64,000 bases of DNA, from contig JAJEEG010000007.1 in NCBI GenBank assembly GCA_022821085.1, positions 62,001-126,000 of the forward strand, read 5' to 3'. A model generated the notes under the pieces. It saw nothing but the letters and a program-made list of their open reading frames with translations, made no database searches and had not been told where the DNA came from. Both the position numbers and the translations under genes were made by a program. Shown here in pieces: positions 15,887 to 25,216 of the stretch. The DNA is from Candidatus Latescibacterota bacterium. Its GTDB lineage: Bacteria; JAAXHH01. Within the stretch, counting starts at the first letter, position 1. The number at the start of each line of letters is the position of its first letter.

Positions 15887-16147
15887 TTATGGAGGATCAG
15901 CGCCGCCCCCGCTCACCGGCGGAATGCACGCCAGTTCGTCTCCATCTGCCAGCACGGACTGCCGGTCGGCGTATTCGCGGTTCACGGCCAGCATCACGCT
16001 CCGGTCGTAACTCGCCAGGGCGGGATAGGAATCGACAAGCTCCGCAAAGGCCTCGCCCACGGTGGTCCCCGCCGGGAGATCTACCGCAACCGACGCCGCG
16101 CCTACCGCGTCCTTGCATCCTGCGAAACATTTGACGATGATCCGCAT
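15887..16147 (-). CDS. moaD: MoaD-like molybdopterin synthase sulfur carrier with C-terminal tail
   Basis: An 86-residue beta-grasp (ubiquitin-like) MoaD protein: strand and helix pattern with LAVNREYADRQSVLADGDELA and the terminal PPVSGG. MoaD normally ends exactly at the diglycine, which is adenylated and thiocarboxylated. Here four further residues follow a triple glycine (VSGGGADPP, then TAA), so the diglycine is not at the terminus. The codons show no frameshift. Either the tail is removed by a protease, as for some related sulfur carriers, or the protein is inactive. The ATG at 16145-16147 follows AAGGA. It heads the operon with moaE. Confidence 0.9.
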   Translation of the reverse strand: MRIIVKCFAGCKDAVGAASVAVDLPAGTTVGEAFAELVDSYPALASYDRSVMLAVNREYADRQSVLADGDELACIPPVSGGGADPP

Positions 16148-16289
16148 GGCGGTCCTTTGCAGGCGTCAGTCGTAGTCGGGAAAACCGTTACAGGATAAGG
16201 CAAAAACGCCCGAATGTCAAGCGGGGCGCGTGTTCAGGATCGGGATGACTCGCTGTCCGGGAAACACGTGAAACGGAGTGTAGACGAGG

Positions 16290-16424
16290 TATCGACACCG
16301 GGTGCAGGGGCGATCTTGACGGAGTGGAATGGGCAGCCGGGCAGGAGCGATCTTGACGGAGTGGAATCGATACCGGGTGCAGGGGCGATCTATGACGGAG
16401 TGGAATGGGCAGCCGGGCAGCTTC
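16290..16424. repeat. Long imperfect direct repeat (about 53-bp units)
   Basis: A unit of about 53 bases that starts ATCGAYACCGGGTGCAGGGG and ends GGGCAGCCGGGCAG occurs at about 16292-16345 and again at about 16368-16421. A shorter partial copy (GCGATCTTGACGGAGTGGAA) sits between them. The copies differ by a small indel and a few substitutions. This looks like slippage-type amplification rather than a mobile element. Confidence 0.8.
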
Positions 16425-16455
16425 CGGGAAAGGGCAACCGGGCGGCTACCTGAAA

Positions 16456-16545
16456 TTCCGCCGGGAAACCGGACATCCCGTCGGTAAACCGGACATCCCG
16501 CCGGGAAACCCGACATCCCGCCGGGAAACCCGACATTCCGCCGGG
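16456..16545. repeat. 20-bp tandem repeat array
   Basis: Four full tandem copies of a 20-bp unit (CCGGGAAACCSGACATCCCG) at 16461-16540, plus partial copies on both flanks. The copies differ by single bases. It ends directly before the stop codon of the small membrane protein gene on the minus strand, so it lies in that gene's 3' untranslated region. Confidence 0.9.
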
Positions 16546-16547
16546 TC

Positions 16548-16664
16548 CTAATCCAACTTTCTTACCCGGTAAAAACAGACTGCGGTCAGGCCCGTGATCA
16601 CGGTCCATGCGAGGATGAGAAAGACCCATCCGCCCGTGGTCAACTCGGTGGCTTGTTGTTCCAT
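16548..16664 (-). CDS. 38-residue single-pass membrane protein
   Basis: A very short minus-strand gene, ATG at 16662-16664 and TAG at 16548-16550. The peptide begins MEQQATELTTGGWVFLILAW and ends FYRVRKLD: a polar head, one transmembrane segment and a positive C-terminal tail, so the N-terminus should face out. Its TTGGWVFxxxxW pattern resembles tiny accessory proteins that I recall beside sodium/solute symporters, but no transporter is adjacent here. GGAG lies about 12 bases upstream. Coding status is inferred from the peptide character. Confidence 0.5.
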   Translation of the reverse strand: MEQQATELTTGGWVFLILAWTVITGLTAVCFYRVRKLD

Positions 16665-16911
16665 GGGAAGCAGGCTCCAGGTTTCGTTTTCATCATCGGG
16701 GCCGAAGACGCTCGTGCGAAGGCGACCGCGCGATCATGGCGCGCAAGATTACGCTAATCCTGCCGGCGGGCCGTGTCAAGTCTTTTGCCGGCGGGCTTCC
16801 CGGCTTGGAACGCGGCTTCCCGGCATGGAACGCAAGGTATCCTTCGGTCGTCCTTCCGACGTATCAACAGGTATTGCGAGCGTCGCTTCCCAGGTATATT
16901 TTCGTTAATCT

Positions 16912-19900
16912 ATGAAACGCATTTTCACGATTTTACTCAGCCTCGTGCTGGCATCCGCGTGGACCTTCGCCACACAGGCGCAGGTAGAAGGCCCAGCGAT
17001 CCGGCTCGAAAGCGCACGGCTGCACGTCGTCACTTTCGAAGAGGTTGACGAAATCGCCCGCGGGCTAAGCAAACCACCGCTGCGTACGCTCTCCGATACG
17101 CCCTGGACATTCGGCGGCCGGACCGTCATCTATCCCGATCTCCAGCTCGTGGCTTACATCGACGAGGAAAGCGGACTCGGCCGGCGCGTGCCGCTGGTCC
17201 TTTCCTTCGACCAGTATTACCGGCTGCGCAGCGCAGCCCAGTTCAGGAAACTGTGGCGGACGTCCGTGGTGTCCTACGTCTTCGAAACCCAAACGCGACT
17301 CAGCGAGGAAGGGCTGCTGACCCTTGATGTGCCGGTGAACCTGCCAACGTTTCTGGGCGGCGGCTCGCCCGTAATCCGGATTCTCGGAAACCAGCGCATC
17401 GAGATGGACATGGCCAGCGAATGGACCGAAGGCAGCGCGAGCACGGCGACGAACCGGTTTTCCCGCGCGCCCAACGTGTCCATGAAGCAGAACCAGGAAT
17501 TTACCGTGACGGGGAACATCGGCGAGAAGATCGAGGTGAACATCAAGCAGAACAGCGAAGCGTTCACCGATCTGGACAACAACCTCGCCATCCGCTACCA
17601 GGATGTCTTCGACGATGGACGGGAAGGAAACGGCATCTTGAAGAGTTTCGAAGCGGGCAATGTTTCTCTCGAGCTGAAGAACACGGAGTTCACGGGCTAC
17701 ACGCAGCAGCACACCGGACTGTTCGGAATCAAGACGACGGGCCAACTCGGCGGCTTCCACCTGACCGCGATTGCCAGCCAGGAGAAAGGGGAAGGGGAAT
17801 CCGCCACGTTCCAGGCGGGCTCGCAGGGTTCCAGCCGGACGATCAGGGACCTCGACTTCAGGCGCAGGACCTACTATTTCATCGACGAACGGTATCGCCG
17901 GAACTTTTCGCGCAGGGACGTAAACGGTTCCCACATCGCGGCGGAGGACTCTGTCCGGTTGATCCAGGTCTACGTGGCGGGGCAGGTGACCCTCACCAAC
18001 CAGGCCAGGCTGGTCAATGCCAGCGCCTTCCCGGAGCCCCCGGTGTACGATGCTGACGGCGTGCTCATCCACGGCTCCGAGGAGGGTGAATTCATTGAAG
18101 GAAAGTTCAGATACCTGGAGTCCGACGAGTTTTACGTAAACGAACAATTCGGCTACATCGCACTGAATACGCCTTTGCAGGAAGACGACATGCTCGCGGT
18201 GTACTATGAGACCGTGAGCCTGGACGGAGAAGTCATAAAGTACGGCCGCCTCGACGGCGACGTCCCGCTGCTGCGCCTGCTCAAGCGCCAGCAGGAAAGG
18301 CCTCCCGATGTGCAGGACGATCCCTCCCAGTGGGGTACCTGGCAGTACGAATGGCGAAACGTGTATTACCTGGGCCAGACGGATATCGATCCGAACAACT
18401 TCGACCTGAGGATCTACCGTATCGAGTCCGAAGGCGAACACAGCGAGATCGACGAGAACGGAACGCCCTACGTCCAGCTGCTGGGACTCGACCGCAGGGG
18501 AGTGGACGCCCACTCCGAGCCCGACCGGCGTGTCGATATCGACTACTCGCTGATCAATTTCGAGCGGGGCGAACTGATCTTCCCCGACCAGTATCCCTTC
18601 GCGCCGATGCTGACCCGGAACTCCGCCGGACAACTGGCCTATCCGGATACCCAGGAGGAAGGCCTTCCTGACGAAACGCCCGGGATATACAACCTTTCGA
18701 ACGAGCAGATCATCACCGAGCACAACAGGCTGCACAAGTATTTCCTGGAGGTCGAATACCGAAACCAGTTGTCCCAGTATGCGCTCGGTCGGACCAACAT
18801 CATCGAGGGGAGTGAAATCGTCCGGTTGAACGGCCAGCAACTGCAGCGGGGTACGGACTACATCATTCTGTACGAGGTCGGACAGATACGCTTCACGAAT
18901 GAGGAAGCCCTGACCCCGGATGCCGACGTGACCGTCCAGTTTCAGTTCGCACCGTTCTTCAAGCCCGTGTCGAACACCCTGCTCGGGCTGCAGGGCGAAT
19001 ACCAGTTCAGCGAACGGTCCTGGATTAAGGGCACCCTCTTGTACCGGTCCGACAAGTCCCTGGAACAGAAATCACGGATCGGCCGCGAAACCGGGCGCTA
19101 CATGATGTGGGGGATCGATGCGCGCCTGGAATTCGAACCGGACTTTATGACTTCCTTCATGGATTTCATCTCCCCCGCGGACCTCGGGGACGAGGCGTCC
19201 TCGCTGATCATCGAGGCCGAGCTGGCCCAGAGCGTGCCCAACCCCAATATACTGGGCGACGGGTTCATCGACGATTTTGAAGGAAGCAAGGAGGAAACCG
19301 ACCTGGGCGTGCGCCGCAGCGGCTGGCGGCCGTCCAGTCCGCCCGATCGGCACACGCACGGCCAGCGGGGCCGGTTGATCTGGTACAATCCCCTGGAGCA
19401 GGTCGACGTCCGTCAGATCTATCCAACGCGCGAGGTCACGGGCCGCGACCAGCTGCAGCATGTGCTGATCATGGAGTTCGATCCCACGGAACCCGACCTG
19501 CGCTGGGGCGGTATTCACGCGGATTCTACCTTCAACGCGCCGGGGCAGCCAAACGGGCCGGATGACCTGCTGAACCGTTGGGCCGGGTTGATGCATCCGC
19601 TGGCCGGTGGCTACGTCGACCAGACGCGCAGCCGTTTCATCGAGTTGTGGGTGAATGGAAACCGTGGCGAACTGCACGTCGACCTCGGGGTGATCAGCGA
19701 GGACGTCAACGACGACGGTCGGCTGGATACGGAAGATGACCGAAGCGACGGTTTCGGAAACAATCTCCTGGAACCCGAAGAAGATATCGGGCTGGACGGC
19801 CTGCGGGACGAGGACGAGACCGGTTTCGATGCGGTGACGAATCCGGACCCGCACGGGGACAACTTCGCCTTCGAAGGCACGCAGGGCGGCAACGTGCCGG

Positions 19901-22900
19901 TCGACCTGGTCGACTACAGCAGGATCAACGGACCGGAAGTCAATGCCAGCGATCCGGACCAGAACCGGCGTCCCGATACCGAAGACCTCGATTACTCCGG
20001 ATTCCTCGATGTGCAGAACGATTTCTTCAAATTCGTCGTGAATCTGAGTCCGGACCACGAAGACACGATGTTCGTAGCCGGCGGCGACCGGGAGCGATCC
20101 AACTGGGAGAACCCGGACAGCTGGCGCCTGTACCGCATTCCGCTGGACACCGGACTTTCCGGTGCCGAACCGGCCGGCCCGGATCCGACCGGACCGAATC
20201 CGCCGGAGGGTGACGCGGGTGGGCAGGGCAGTGTGGACGCGGAAACGATGGCGGGGGGTTCCTTAACGTCAAACCGGGCGTACGACGGTTCGGTGGGCAT
20301 GCCGAGATTCGACCGGATCGAAACGGTCCGGCTTTGGATCACGATGGTGAACGAACCGGTTAAAATGCGCATCGCCTCCATCAACATCGTGGGCAACCAG
20401 TGGCAGGAAGACTTTCAAGGGGCCATCACCGATTCCAGCGGATTCCCTGTACCGGCCGAAAAGCTGGCGGAATACGAAGAAACTTTCGATGTCGCCGTGA
20501 AGAATACCTACGACAACCCGGGTGATTACACTACGCCACCCGGCGCGATCATCGAATACGATCGGGTAACCGGTCTCCAGGTCAAGGAACAGTCGCTTAT
20601 CCTCACCTACACCAACCTGCAGCCTCACCACAGCGCCGAGGCCTACCGTACCCTGTTTTCCTTCCAGGACTATACGTTGTACAACACCTTGAGACTGTAC
20701 ATCCACGGTTCGGATCATTTCGAAGGAGGCCGGTCGCCCGAGTTTTTTATACGATTCGGCAGCGGTGAATACGACTATTACGAATACAGAACCCGCGTGG
20801 TCCCGGGCTGGGACGATGCGAATCATCTCAGGGTCGTTTTCGACGACCTGACGATTCTGAAAAGCGAAACGGAAGCCGCGCGGGTGACGGCGACGACGGC
20901 GGATACCACCTATTCGGTCATGCTGAGCGACGGGAAGGAACGTCCTGTGCGTTTCAGGGAGGGGCCGCCGGGCACCGGGATCACACTGGCCATCGCAGAG
21001 TTGGAAGGGAACAAGCAGTACAGGGTACTCGGCGCACCCGCGCTGGCCCGGGTCCGCCATATCACGGTCGGGATCTACAACCCTTACGATACCGAACTCG
21101 AGGGAGGCGAACTCTGGCTGGACGAACTGAGGGCCGGTGACGTCCGGCGCGACCGGGGCCTGGCCGGCCGCTTGAAAATAGACGCCGAATTCGCCGACGT
21201 GTTCTCGCTGTTCGGGACCGTCAGAAGCGTGGGCAGCCACTTCCGCCGGATAGGCGGTGAAGAAGCGGGGAGCAGGTCTACCGTTATGAACTTCTCCACC
21301 CTGTTGAACCTGGGAAACATGCTGCCGGAAAACTGGGGGCTGTCCGTTCCGGTGCGCCTTCGCTGGAGGAACGACCACAGGCTGCCCCGGTTGCAGGTCG
21401 GCTCCGACATCGTCCTGCTGAACAGCGAACAGCGCGAAGCACAGCGCACAGAGAACACCGACCGGTCCTTCTCGACTTCAATCTCCAAGCGGACCGGTTC
21501 CACGAATCCCTTCGTCGCCTGGACCCTGGAACGCATCCGGTTCGACTACACGTCGACCAACTATTTCCGGCACTCCGTTTCCAGGATCGATACGACCGGG
21601 GCCTACCGGGCAAGGCTTCAGTACAACCTTACCCCGCGTTCGAGGATCCAGTGGCCGATTCTCGGCTGGATGCCGCTGCCGGATTTCATTTCAGGACTGG
21701 CGTTCAACCCGCTCCCCGTTCGACTGGAGTTGTTCTCGGAGATAAACCGCGACAGGCGGATCTATCTCAACAGGCCGGGGAGAACCGTCTTAGTGGGAGA
21801 TGCCAGTGAAACCCCTTCGGTCATTTCGGACCGGAGCGAACGCTTCACCCGGTATCTGAATCGGAATATCCGCGCGATCATGGAACCTTTCAGGTCTTTG
21901 AGAATGAACTACAACCTTGCCGTTTCCAACGACATGAAGTCCGATTCCACCGTGTCCTTTACCAGCCTGGAATTCGGGCCGGAAACCAGCTTTCGCCAGA
22001 ACCTGGGCCTCGACTACCGGCCCGAAATCACCACCTGGTTCAGGCCTTCCTACAATTTTACCACGTCATACGCGGAAAACAGAAATCCCCAGCTTCAACT
22101 TGTCGGCGCATCTCCGGAAGCGAGGACCATTACGTTCAACAACCAGCAGGGCGTGCGTACCAACGTCAACATGGCCAGGATGATATCGAACGTTTTCGGG
22201 AACGCTTCGAGGAGATCGGAACCGGGAGATTCCGGATGGTTCAGGCGTAACGTGGCAGACCGGTTTGTCACCGTCTTGAGCAATCTCTCGCCGGTCACCC
22301 TCAATTTCACGGTCAGCCGCAATCAGAACTTCTTCAACGCGGTCTCCCGCCCGACCCTGCGGGAGCGCATGGGACTTTCGGACTACTTTTCCGTACCATT
22401 CGATACCCTGGGGACCGGTGGCGGGGTTACCGGCATCCAGCGCAACCAGGAATCGGAAGCGAACCGTTCGTCCTTCAACGTCGGAACGGGAATCCGTTTC
22501 ATGGGAGCATCCTTTTCCATCCGGCCCACGTGGGTATCGACCCGTAATCGATCCACGAACCTGAACCGGAAGCAGCGCAATACCACGTGGCCGGAAATGA
22601 ACCTGCGCTGGAGTCCCAATCCCAGGAGCATGGGCGAATTCGGCCGGCTGTTTCGCCGGATCGAATTGTCCAGCGGTTTCTCGAGACGCAACAGCAAGAG
22701 TACCGACCTGAAGCAACAGGACCTGGCGGTCGCGCAGGGCGCCGCGACGGGTGATTCGGACCCCGGCGAATCCGGCATCACCCGCACGACCACGACGACC
22801 CTGTCTCCACTGTTCGGTTTCGTCTTCGACCTGAACGCGGGCCTGGTGCTGAGAGGCAATTTCACTACGACGGACGGACTGACCCAGTTCGGGCGGAACG

Positions 22901-23241
22901 CGACCGATCAGAAACTTCAGACCAGGTCTATCACCGTCGCCGTCGACTACCGGCTCAGGCCCGGTGTCCGGATCTTCGGGAGGAGAACAAGCGGGGACAT
23001 CAACGCCCGGCTCCAATTCACCCGGAATTCCAACAGGACGCTGATCTCCCGGATAGGCGGCGATTTCCAGGCCAATAACGGTCAGAATCAGAACCGGTTC
23101 TCGGTTACGACGGACTACCGGTTCAGCAGGTACGTCCGCGGCGGCGTGACGCTTGAACTGACGAATACGCTGAACGTGATTACCCAGCAGAAGCGGCTTC
23201 GCAGAGGCGGCGGGTTGTGGACCGAGTTCGTCTTCAACTGA
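16912..23241 (+). CDS. sprA: SprA-like outer-membrane translocon of the type 9 secretion system
   Basis: A 2109-residue protein with a cleavable signal peptide (about residues 1-24, TFATQAQ) matching the SprA/gliding-motility surface protein family in length and pattern. Family-like stretches include NVSMKQNQEFTVTGNIGEKI, RYQDVFDDGREGN, SFEAGNVSLELKNTEFTGYT and, in the second half, RIDTTGAYRARLQYNLTPRS; the C-terminus ends in an outer-membrane-type strand with aromatic terminus (WTEFVFN). An Asp-rich stretch of about residues 928-1010 resembles Ca-binding thrombospondin-3-like loops. SprA forms the giant outer-membrane pore through which T9SS cargo passes. Somewhat shorter than the roughly 2400 residues known in Flavobacteria. 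It stands alone, with a comEA-like gene downstream; other T9SS genes are outside the window. Confidence 0.88.
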   Translation: MKRIFTILLSLVLASAWTFATQAQVEGPAIRLESARLHVVTFEEVDEIARGLSKPPLRTLSDTPWTFGGRTVIYPDLQLVAYIDEESGLGRRVPLVLSFDQYYRLRSAAQFRKLWRTSVVSYVFETQTRLSEEGLLTLDVPVNLPTFLGGGSPVIRILGNQRIEMDMASEWTEGSASTATNRFSRAPNVSMKQNQEFTVTGNIGEKIEVNIKQNSEAFTDLDNNLAIRYQDVFDDGREGNGILKSFEAGNVSLELKNTEFTGYTQQHTGLFGIKTTGQLGGFHLTAIASQEKGEGESATFQAGSQGSSRTIRDLDFRRRTYYFIDERYRRNFSRRDVNGSHIAAEDSVRLIQVYVAGQVTLTNQARLVNASAFPEPPVYDADGVLIHGSEEGEFIEGKFRYLESDEFYVNEQFGYIALNTPLQEDDMLAVYYETVSLDGEVIKYGRLDGDVPLLRLLKRQQERPPDVQDDPSQWGTWQYEWRNVYYLGQTDIDPNNFDLRIYRIESEGEHSEIDENGTPYVQLLGLDRRGVDAHSEPDRRVDIDYSLINFERGELIFPDQYPFAPMLTRNSAGQLAYPDTQEEGLPDETPGIYNLSNEQIITEHNRLHKYFLEVEYRNQLSQYALGRTNIIEGSEIVRLNGQQLQRGTDYIILYEVGQIRFTNEEALTPDADVTVQFQFAPFFKPVSNTLLGLQGEYQFSERSWIKGTLLYRSDKSLEQKSRIGRETGRYMMWGIDARLEFEPDFMTSFMDFISPADLGDEASSLIIEAELAQSVPNPNILGDGFIDDFEGSKEETDLGVRRSGWRPSSPPDRHTHGQRGRLIWYNPLEQVDVRQIYPTREVTGRDQLQHVLIMEFDPTEPDLRWGGIHADSTFNAPGQPNGPDDLLNRWAGLMHPLAGGYVDQTRSRFIELWVNGNRGELHVDLGVISEDVNDDGRLDTEDDRSDGFGNNLLEPEEDIGLDGLRDEDETGFDAVTNPDPHGDNFAFEGTQGGNVPVDLVDYSRINGPEVNASDPDQNRRPDTEDLDYSGFLDVQNDFFKFVVNLSPDHEDTMFVAGGDRERSNWENPDSWRLYRIPLDTGLSGAEPAGPDPTGPNPPEGDAGGQGSVDAETMAGGSLTSNRAYDGSVGMPRFDRIETVRLWITMVNEPVKMRIASINIVGNQWQEDFQGAITDSSGFPVPAEKLAEYEETFDVAVKNTYDNPGDYTTPPGAIIEYDRVTGLQVKEQSLILTYTNLQPHHSAEAYRTLFSFQDYTLYNTLRLYIHGSDHFEGGRSPEFFIRFGSGEYDYYEYRTRVVPGWDDANHLRVVFDDLTILKSETEAARVTATTADTTYSVMLSDGKERPVRFREGPPGTGITLAIAELEGNKQYRVLGAPALARVRHITVGIYNPYDTELEGGELWLDELRAGDVRRDRGLAGRLKIDAEFADVFSLFGTVRSVGSHFRRIGGEEAGSRSTVMNFSTLLNLGNMLPENWGLSVPVRLRWRNDHRLPRLQVGSDIVLLNSEQREAQRTENTDRSFSTSISKRTGSTNPFVAWTLERIRFDYTSTNYFRHSVSRIDTTGAYRARLQYNLTPRSRIQWPILGWMPLPDFISGLAFNPLPVRLELFSEINRDRRIYLNRPGRTVLVGDASETPSVISDRSERFTRYLNRNIRAIMEPFRSLRMNYNLAVSNDMKSDSTVSFTSLEFGPETSFRQNLGLDYRPEITTWFRPSYNFTTSYAENRNPQLQLVGASPEARTITFNNQQGVRTNVNMARMISNVFGNASRRSEPGDSGWFRRNVADRFVTVLSNLSPVTLNFTVSRNQNFFNAVSRPTLRERMGLSDYFSVPFDTLGTGGGVTGIQRNQESEANRSSFNVGTGIRFMGASFSIRPTWVSTRNRSTNLNRKQRNTTWPEMNLRWSPNPRSMGEFGRLFRRIELSSGFSRRNSKSTDLKQQDLAVAQGAATGDSDPGESGITRTTTTTLSPLFGFVFDLNAGLVLRGNFTTTDGLTQFGRNATDQKLQTRSITVAVDYRLRPGVRIFGRRTSGDINARLQFTRNSNRTLISRIGGDFQANNGQNQNRFSVTTDYRFSRYVRGGVTLELTNTLNVITQQKRLRRGGGLWTEFVFN

Positions 23242-23349
23242 TTGACCCCGTTTGACCCGAGGGCGATCATGAAGTCGGCAACAACGTACCAGTAATTATA
23301 AGGTACCGGTAATAAAAGTTATCGATTTATCAAAGGCAGCGGTCGAACT

Positions 23350-23865
23350 ATGACTAAAGGGGAGATACAGGCCGTCATCTTCGTCGCGGCCAGCATGCTG
23401 GCCGGTGCCGTTATTCTGCTGGTGAAACAGTACGATTCGGATTTCCTGCCCGATCTGGGACCGGCTCCGGCCCTCGGACGGCTGAACGCAGGTAACGAGA
23501 CGGCATCCGCCACAGCTAACGAGGACGATTCGAACGCACGTCGCCCGTCCACCAGGGCGGACTCGGGACGTCCGACTGAAACGCAACACGCGGGACGCCC
23601 AGGCGCAACGCGGGAATTGAGACGCTCGGTTGACGAGGCCGCTGCGAAATCCGCCTCTTCCACCGGCAACCTGCTGGTTCCGGTAAATACAGCCCCAGCG
23701 TCCGAACTTCAGAAACTGCCGGGGATCGGTCCGAAACTGGCGGAGGCGATCATCGAATACCGGACACAGTCAGGACCCTTCGTGCAGGTCGAGCAGCTGC
23801 TCGAAGTGAAGGGGATCGGTCCCGCCAAACTCGGCCGCATACGACCCCTGGTGAAGCTGAAGTGA
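23350..23865 (+). CDS. ComEA-like helix-hairpin-helix protein
   Basis: A 171-residue protein with one N-terminal transmembrane segment (about residues 8-25), a low-complexity polar linker (about 40-105), and a C-terminal double helix-hairpin-helix (LPGIGPKLAEAIIEYR and VKGIGPAKLGRIRP). This is the layout of ComEA, the membrane-anchored DNA receptor for natural transformation. dprA lies about 7 kb downstream, which is consistent with competence. HhH proteins of this size can also act in other DNA processes. No strong Shine-Dalgarno is visible before the ATG. Confidence 0.85.
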   Translation: MTKGEIQAVIFVAASMLAGAVILLVKQYDSDFLPDLGPAPALGRLNAGNETASATANEDDSNARRPSTRADSGRPTETQHAGRPGATRELRRSVDEAAAKSASSTGNLLVPVNTAPASELQKLPGIGPKLAEAIIEYRTQSGPFVQVEQLLEVKGIGPAKLGRIRPLVKLK

Positions 23866-23978
23866 ATGTAGGGCCGCGCCTGGTCGCGCCTGGACGCGCC
23901 CGGCCGGAACCATGCGCCGACGTGTCGGAAAGCCCCGAAAACAGCCGGAAAACCGGGTTTCTCCAACGGCCTTTTTTG

Positions 23979-24007
23979 TTGACATGCACCCCCTGCAAAT
24001 CTATTTT
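23979..24007 (+). promoter_or_regulatory. Promoter for rsmD-coaD
   Basis: TTGACA at 23979-23984 and TATTTT at 24002-24007 are separated by exactly 17 bases and lie about 40 bases before the rsmD ATG. The upstream CTTTTTTG run could be the tail of a terminator for the comEA-like gene, although its hairpin is poor. Confidence 0.55.
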
Positions 24008-24045
24008 CGATGTGGTCCGAACGGTAATGGCCGGAGGTGGGGATC

Positions 24046-24684
24046 ATGTTGCGGATCGGCACAGGAATCGCCAGGGGCCGTCGGCTGAAGTCCGTAACCG
24101 GCGCCGTTCGTCCCACCGGCAGCCGTGTACGCGGATCGCTGTTCGATATCCTGGCGGTACGAATCGTCGACGAAACGGTGCTGGACCTGTGCGCCGGCAC
24201 AGGAAGCCTGGGCATTGAAGCGCTGAGCCGCGGTGCGCGCTGCTGCCTGTTCGTCGACCGCGACCGGCGCGCCGTCCGCACGATAAGAGACAATCTCGAC
24301 CGTTGTGGGTTTCGCGGAACCGGCAGGATCTGGATGACAGACGCCGTACGGAGTCTCGATTACCTCGCCGACCATGCCTGCGCCGTAGACATCGTGCTCG
24401 CCGATCCGCCCTATGGCGATCCGGTTGCGCGGGAAATCGTCCGGACCGCCGGCGAACGAAACGTAATTGCTCCCGGCGGCCTGCTCGTCCTTGAGCATCA
24501 CAAAGACGATCATCCGGAATCCTGCGAAGGTCTCGACCTGGTGCGCAGCCGAACGATCGGTGACACGGCGCTGTCTTTCTTTCGGCCCGGCGGGCCCGAT
24601 CAGCCCGTTCCGGCGGCAGCCGTGAACCGTCCGGAAGTCCTGCCCATCGATCTTCCACCTCCTTCATCGAGAACCCGGCGATGA
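24046..24684 (+). CDS. rsmD: 16S rRNA (guanine966-N2)-methyltransferase RsmD
   Basis: A 212-residue Rossmann methyltransferase with the RsmD blocks: GIARGRRLKS, RPTGSRVRGSLFDIL, the SAM-binding DLCAGTGSLGIEALSRG and the catalytic LADPPYGDP. The ATG at 24046 follows GGAGG at ideal spacing; the frame is open three codons further. It methylates G966 of 16S rRNA during 30S assembly. Its TGA overlaps the coaD start (ATGA), the common rsmD-coaD pair. The C-terminus has an extra 25 or so residues, rich in proline and arginine. Confidence 0.95.
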   Translation: MLRIGTGIARGRRLKSVTGAVRPTGSRVRGSLFDILAVRIVDETVLDLCAGTGSLGIEALSRGARCCLFVDRDRRAVRTIRDNLDRCGFRGTGRIWMTDAVRSLDYLADHACAVDIVLADPPYGDPVAREIVRTAGERNVIAPGGLLVLEHHKDDHPESCEGLDLVRSRTIGDTALSFFRPGGPDQPVPAAAVNRPEVLPIDLPPPSSRTRR

Positions 24685-25166
24685 AAGTTGCGGTGTACCC
24701 CGGCACTTTCGATCCTGTGACCAACGGACATCTGGACGTGCTGAGGCAGGCGCTGACCGTGTTCGACCGTATGGTGGTGGCCGTTGCGACCAACCTGGAA
24801 AAGCGCCCGGTGTTTTCGGTTGAGGAACGGGTGGACCTGTTCCGGCAGGCCGTGGACGGCTGGACGGGGGTCGAGGTGATGTCGTCTGACGGACTGACGG
24901 TCGAACTGGCCGGAAGACTCGGTGCCCATGCCATCGTCCGCGGCGTTCGTTCCGCCGGAGACCTGGAAGCGGAGTCCCAGATGGCGCTCATGAACCGGCG
25001 CCTGGCCCCGTCGGTGACCACGGTATCGTTCTTCCCCGGCGAGCCATCGGTGTACGTGAGTTCTTCGCTCGTCAAAGAGGTCTTCCGTTTCGGTGGCGAC
25101 GTAAGCCATCAAGTCCCACCTCCCGTGTTGAAGGCGCTGTTTGAAAAGCGCGGATCGATCAGCTAA
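24681..25166 (+). CDS. coaD: Phosphopantetheine adenylyltransferase
   Basis: A 161-residue CoaD. The nucleotidyltransferase motif YPGTFDPVTNGH and later VRGVRSAGDLEAE and VYVSSSLVKEV blocks are all present. It catalyses the penultimate step of coenzyme A synthesis, adding AMP to 4'-phosphopantetheine. Length is normal for the family. The start overlaps the rsmD stop by four bases. Confidence 0.97.
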   Translation: MKVAVYPGTFDPVTNGHLDVLRQALTVFDRMVVAVATNLEKRPVFSVEERVDLFRQAVDGWTGVEVMSSDGLTVELAGRLGAHAIVRGVRSAGDLEAESQMALMNRRLAPSVTTVSFFPGEPSVYVSSSLVKEVFRFGGDVSHQVPPPVLKALFEKRGSIS

Positions 25167-25216
25167 ACCCCCGGATATCCAAGGACTGCCCGACTCCACC
25201 CTCCACCCCTTTCCCA

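Larger units (their letters stand above)
16148..16547. other. Intergenic region with tandem and direct repeats
   Basis: About 400 bases upstream of moaD. Open frames on both strands here are repetitive and do not look like proteins. The contents are two families of direct repeats, listed separately. Confidence 0.6.

Noticed and set aside
16214-16516. Open frames on both strands in the repeat region upstream of moaD
   Set aside because: Translations merely repeat the DNA units (for example IPGAGAI) and no ribosome binding site is seen.
17065-18840. A 591-codon minus-strand open frame inside sprA
   Set aside because: It is the mirror of a well-supported plus-strand protein in GC-rich DNA, with low-complexity composition and no family motif.
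23941-23978. A possible rho-independent terminator before rsmD
   Set aside because: The T run is good but the only stems (GCCG/CGGC with a long loop, or a 4-bp CCGG pair) are too weak to call with confidence.
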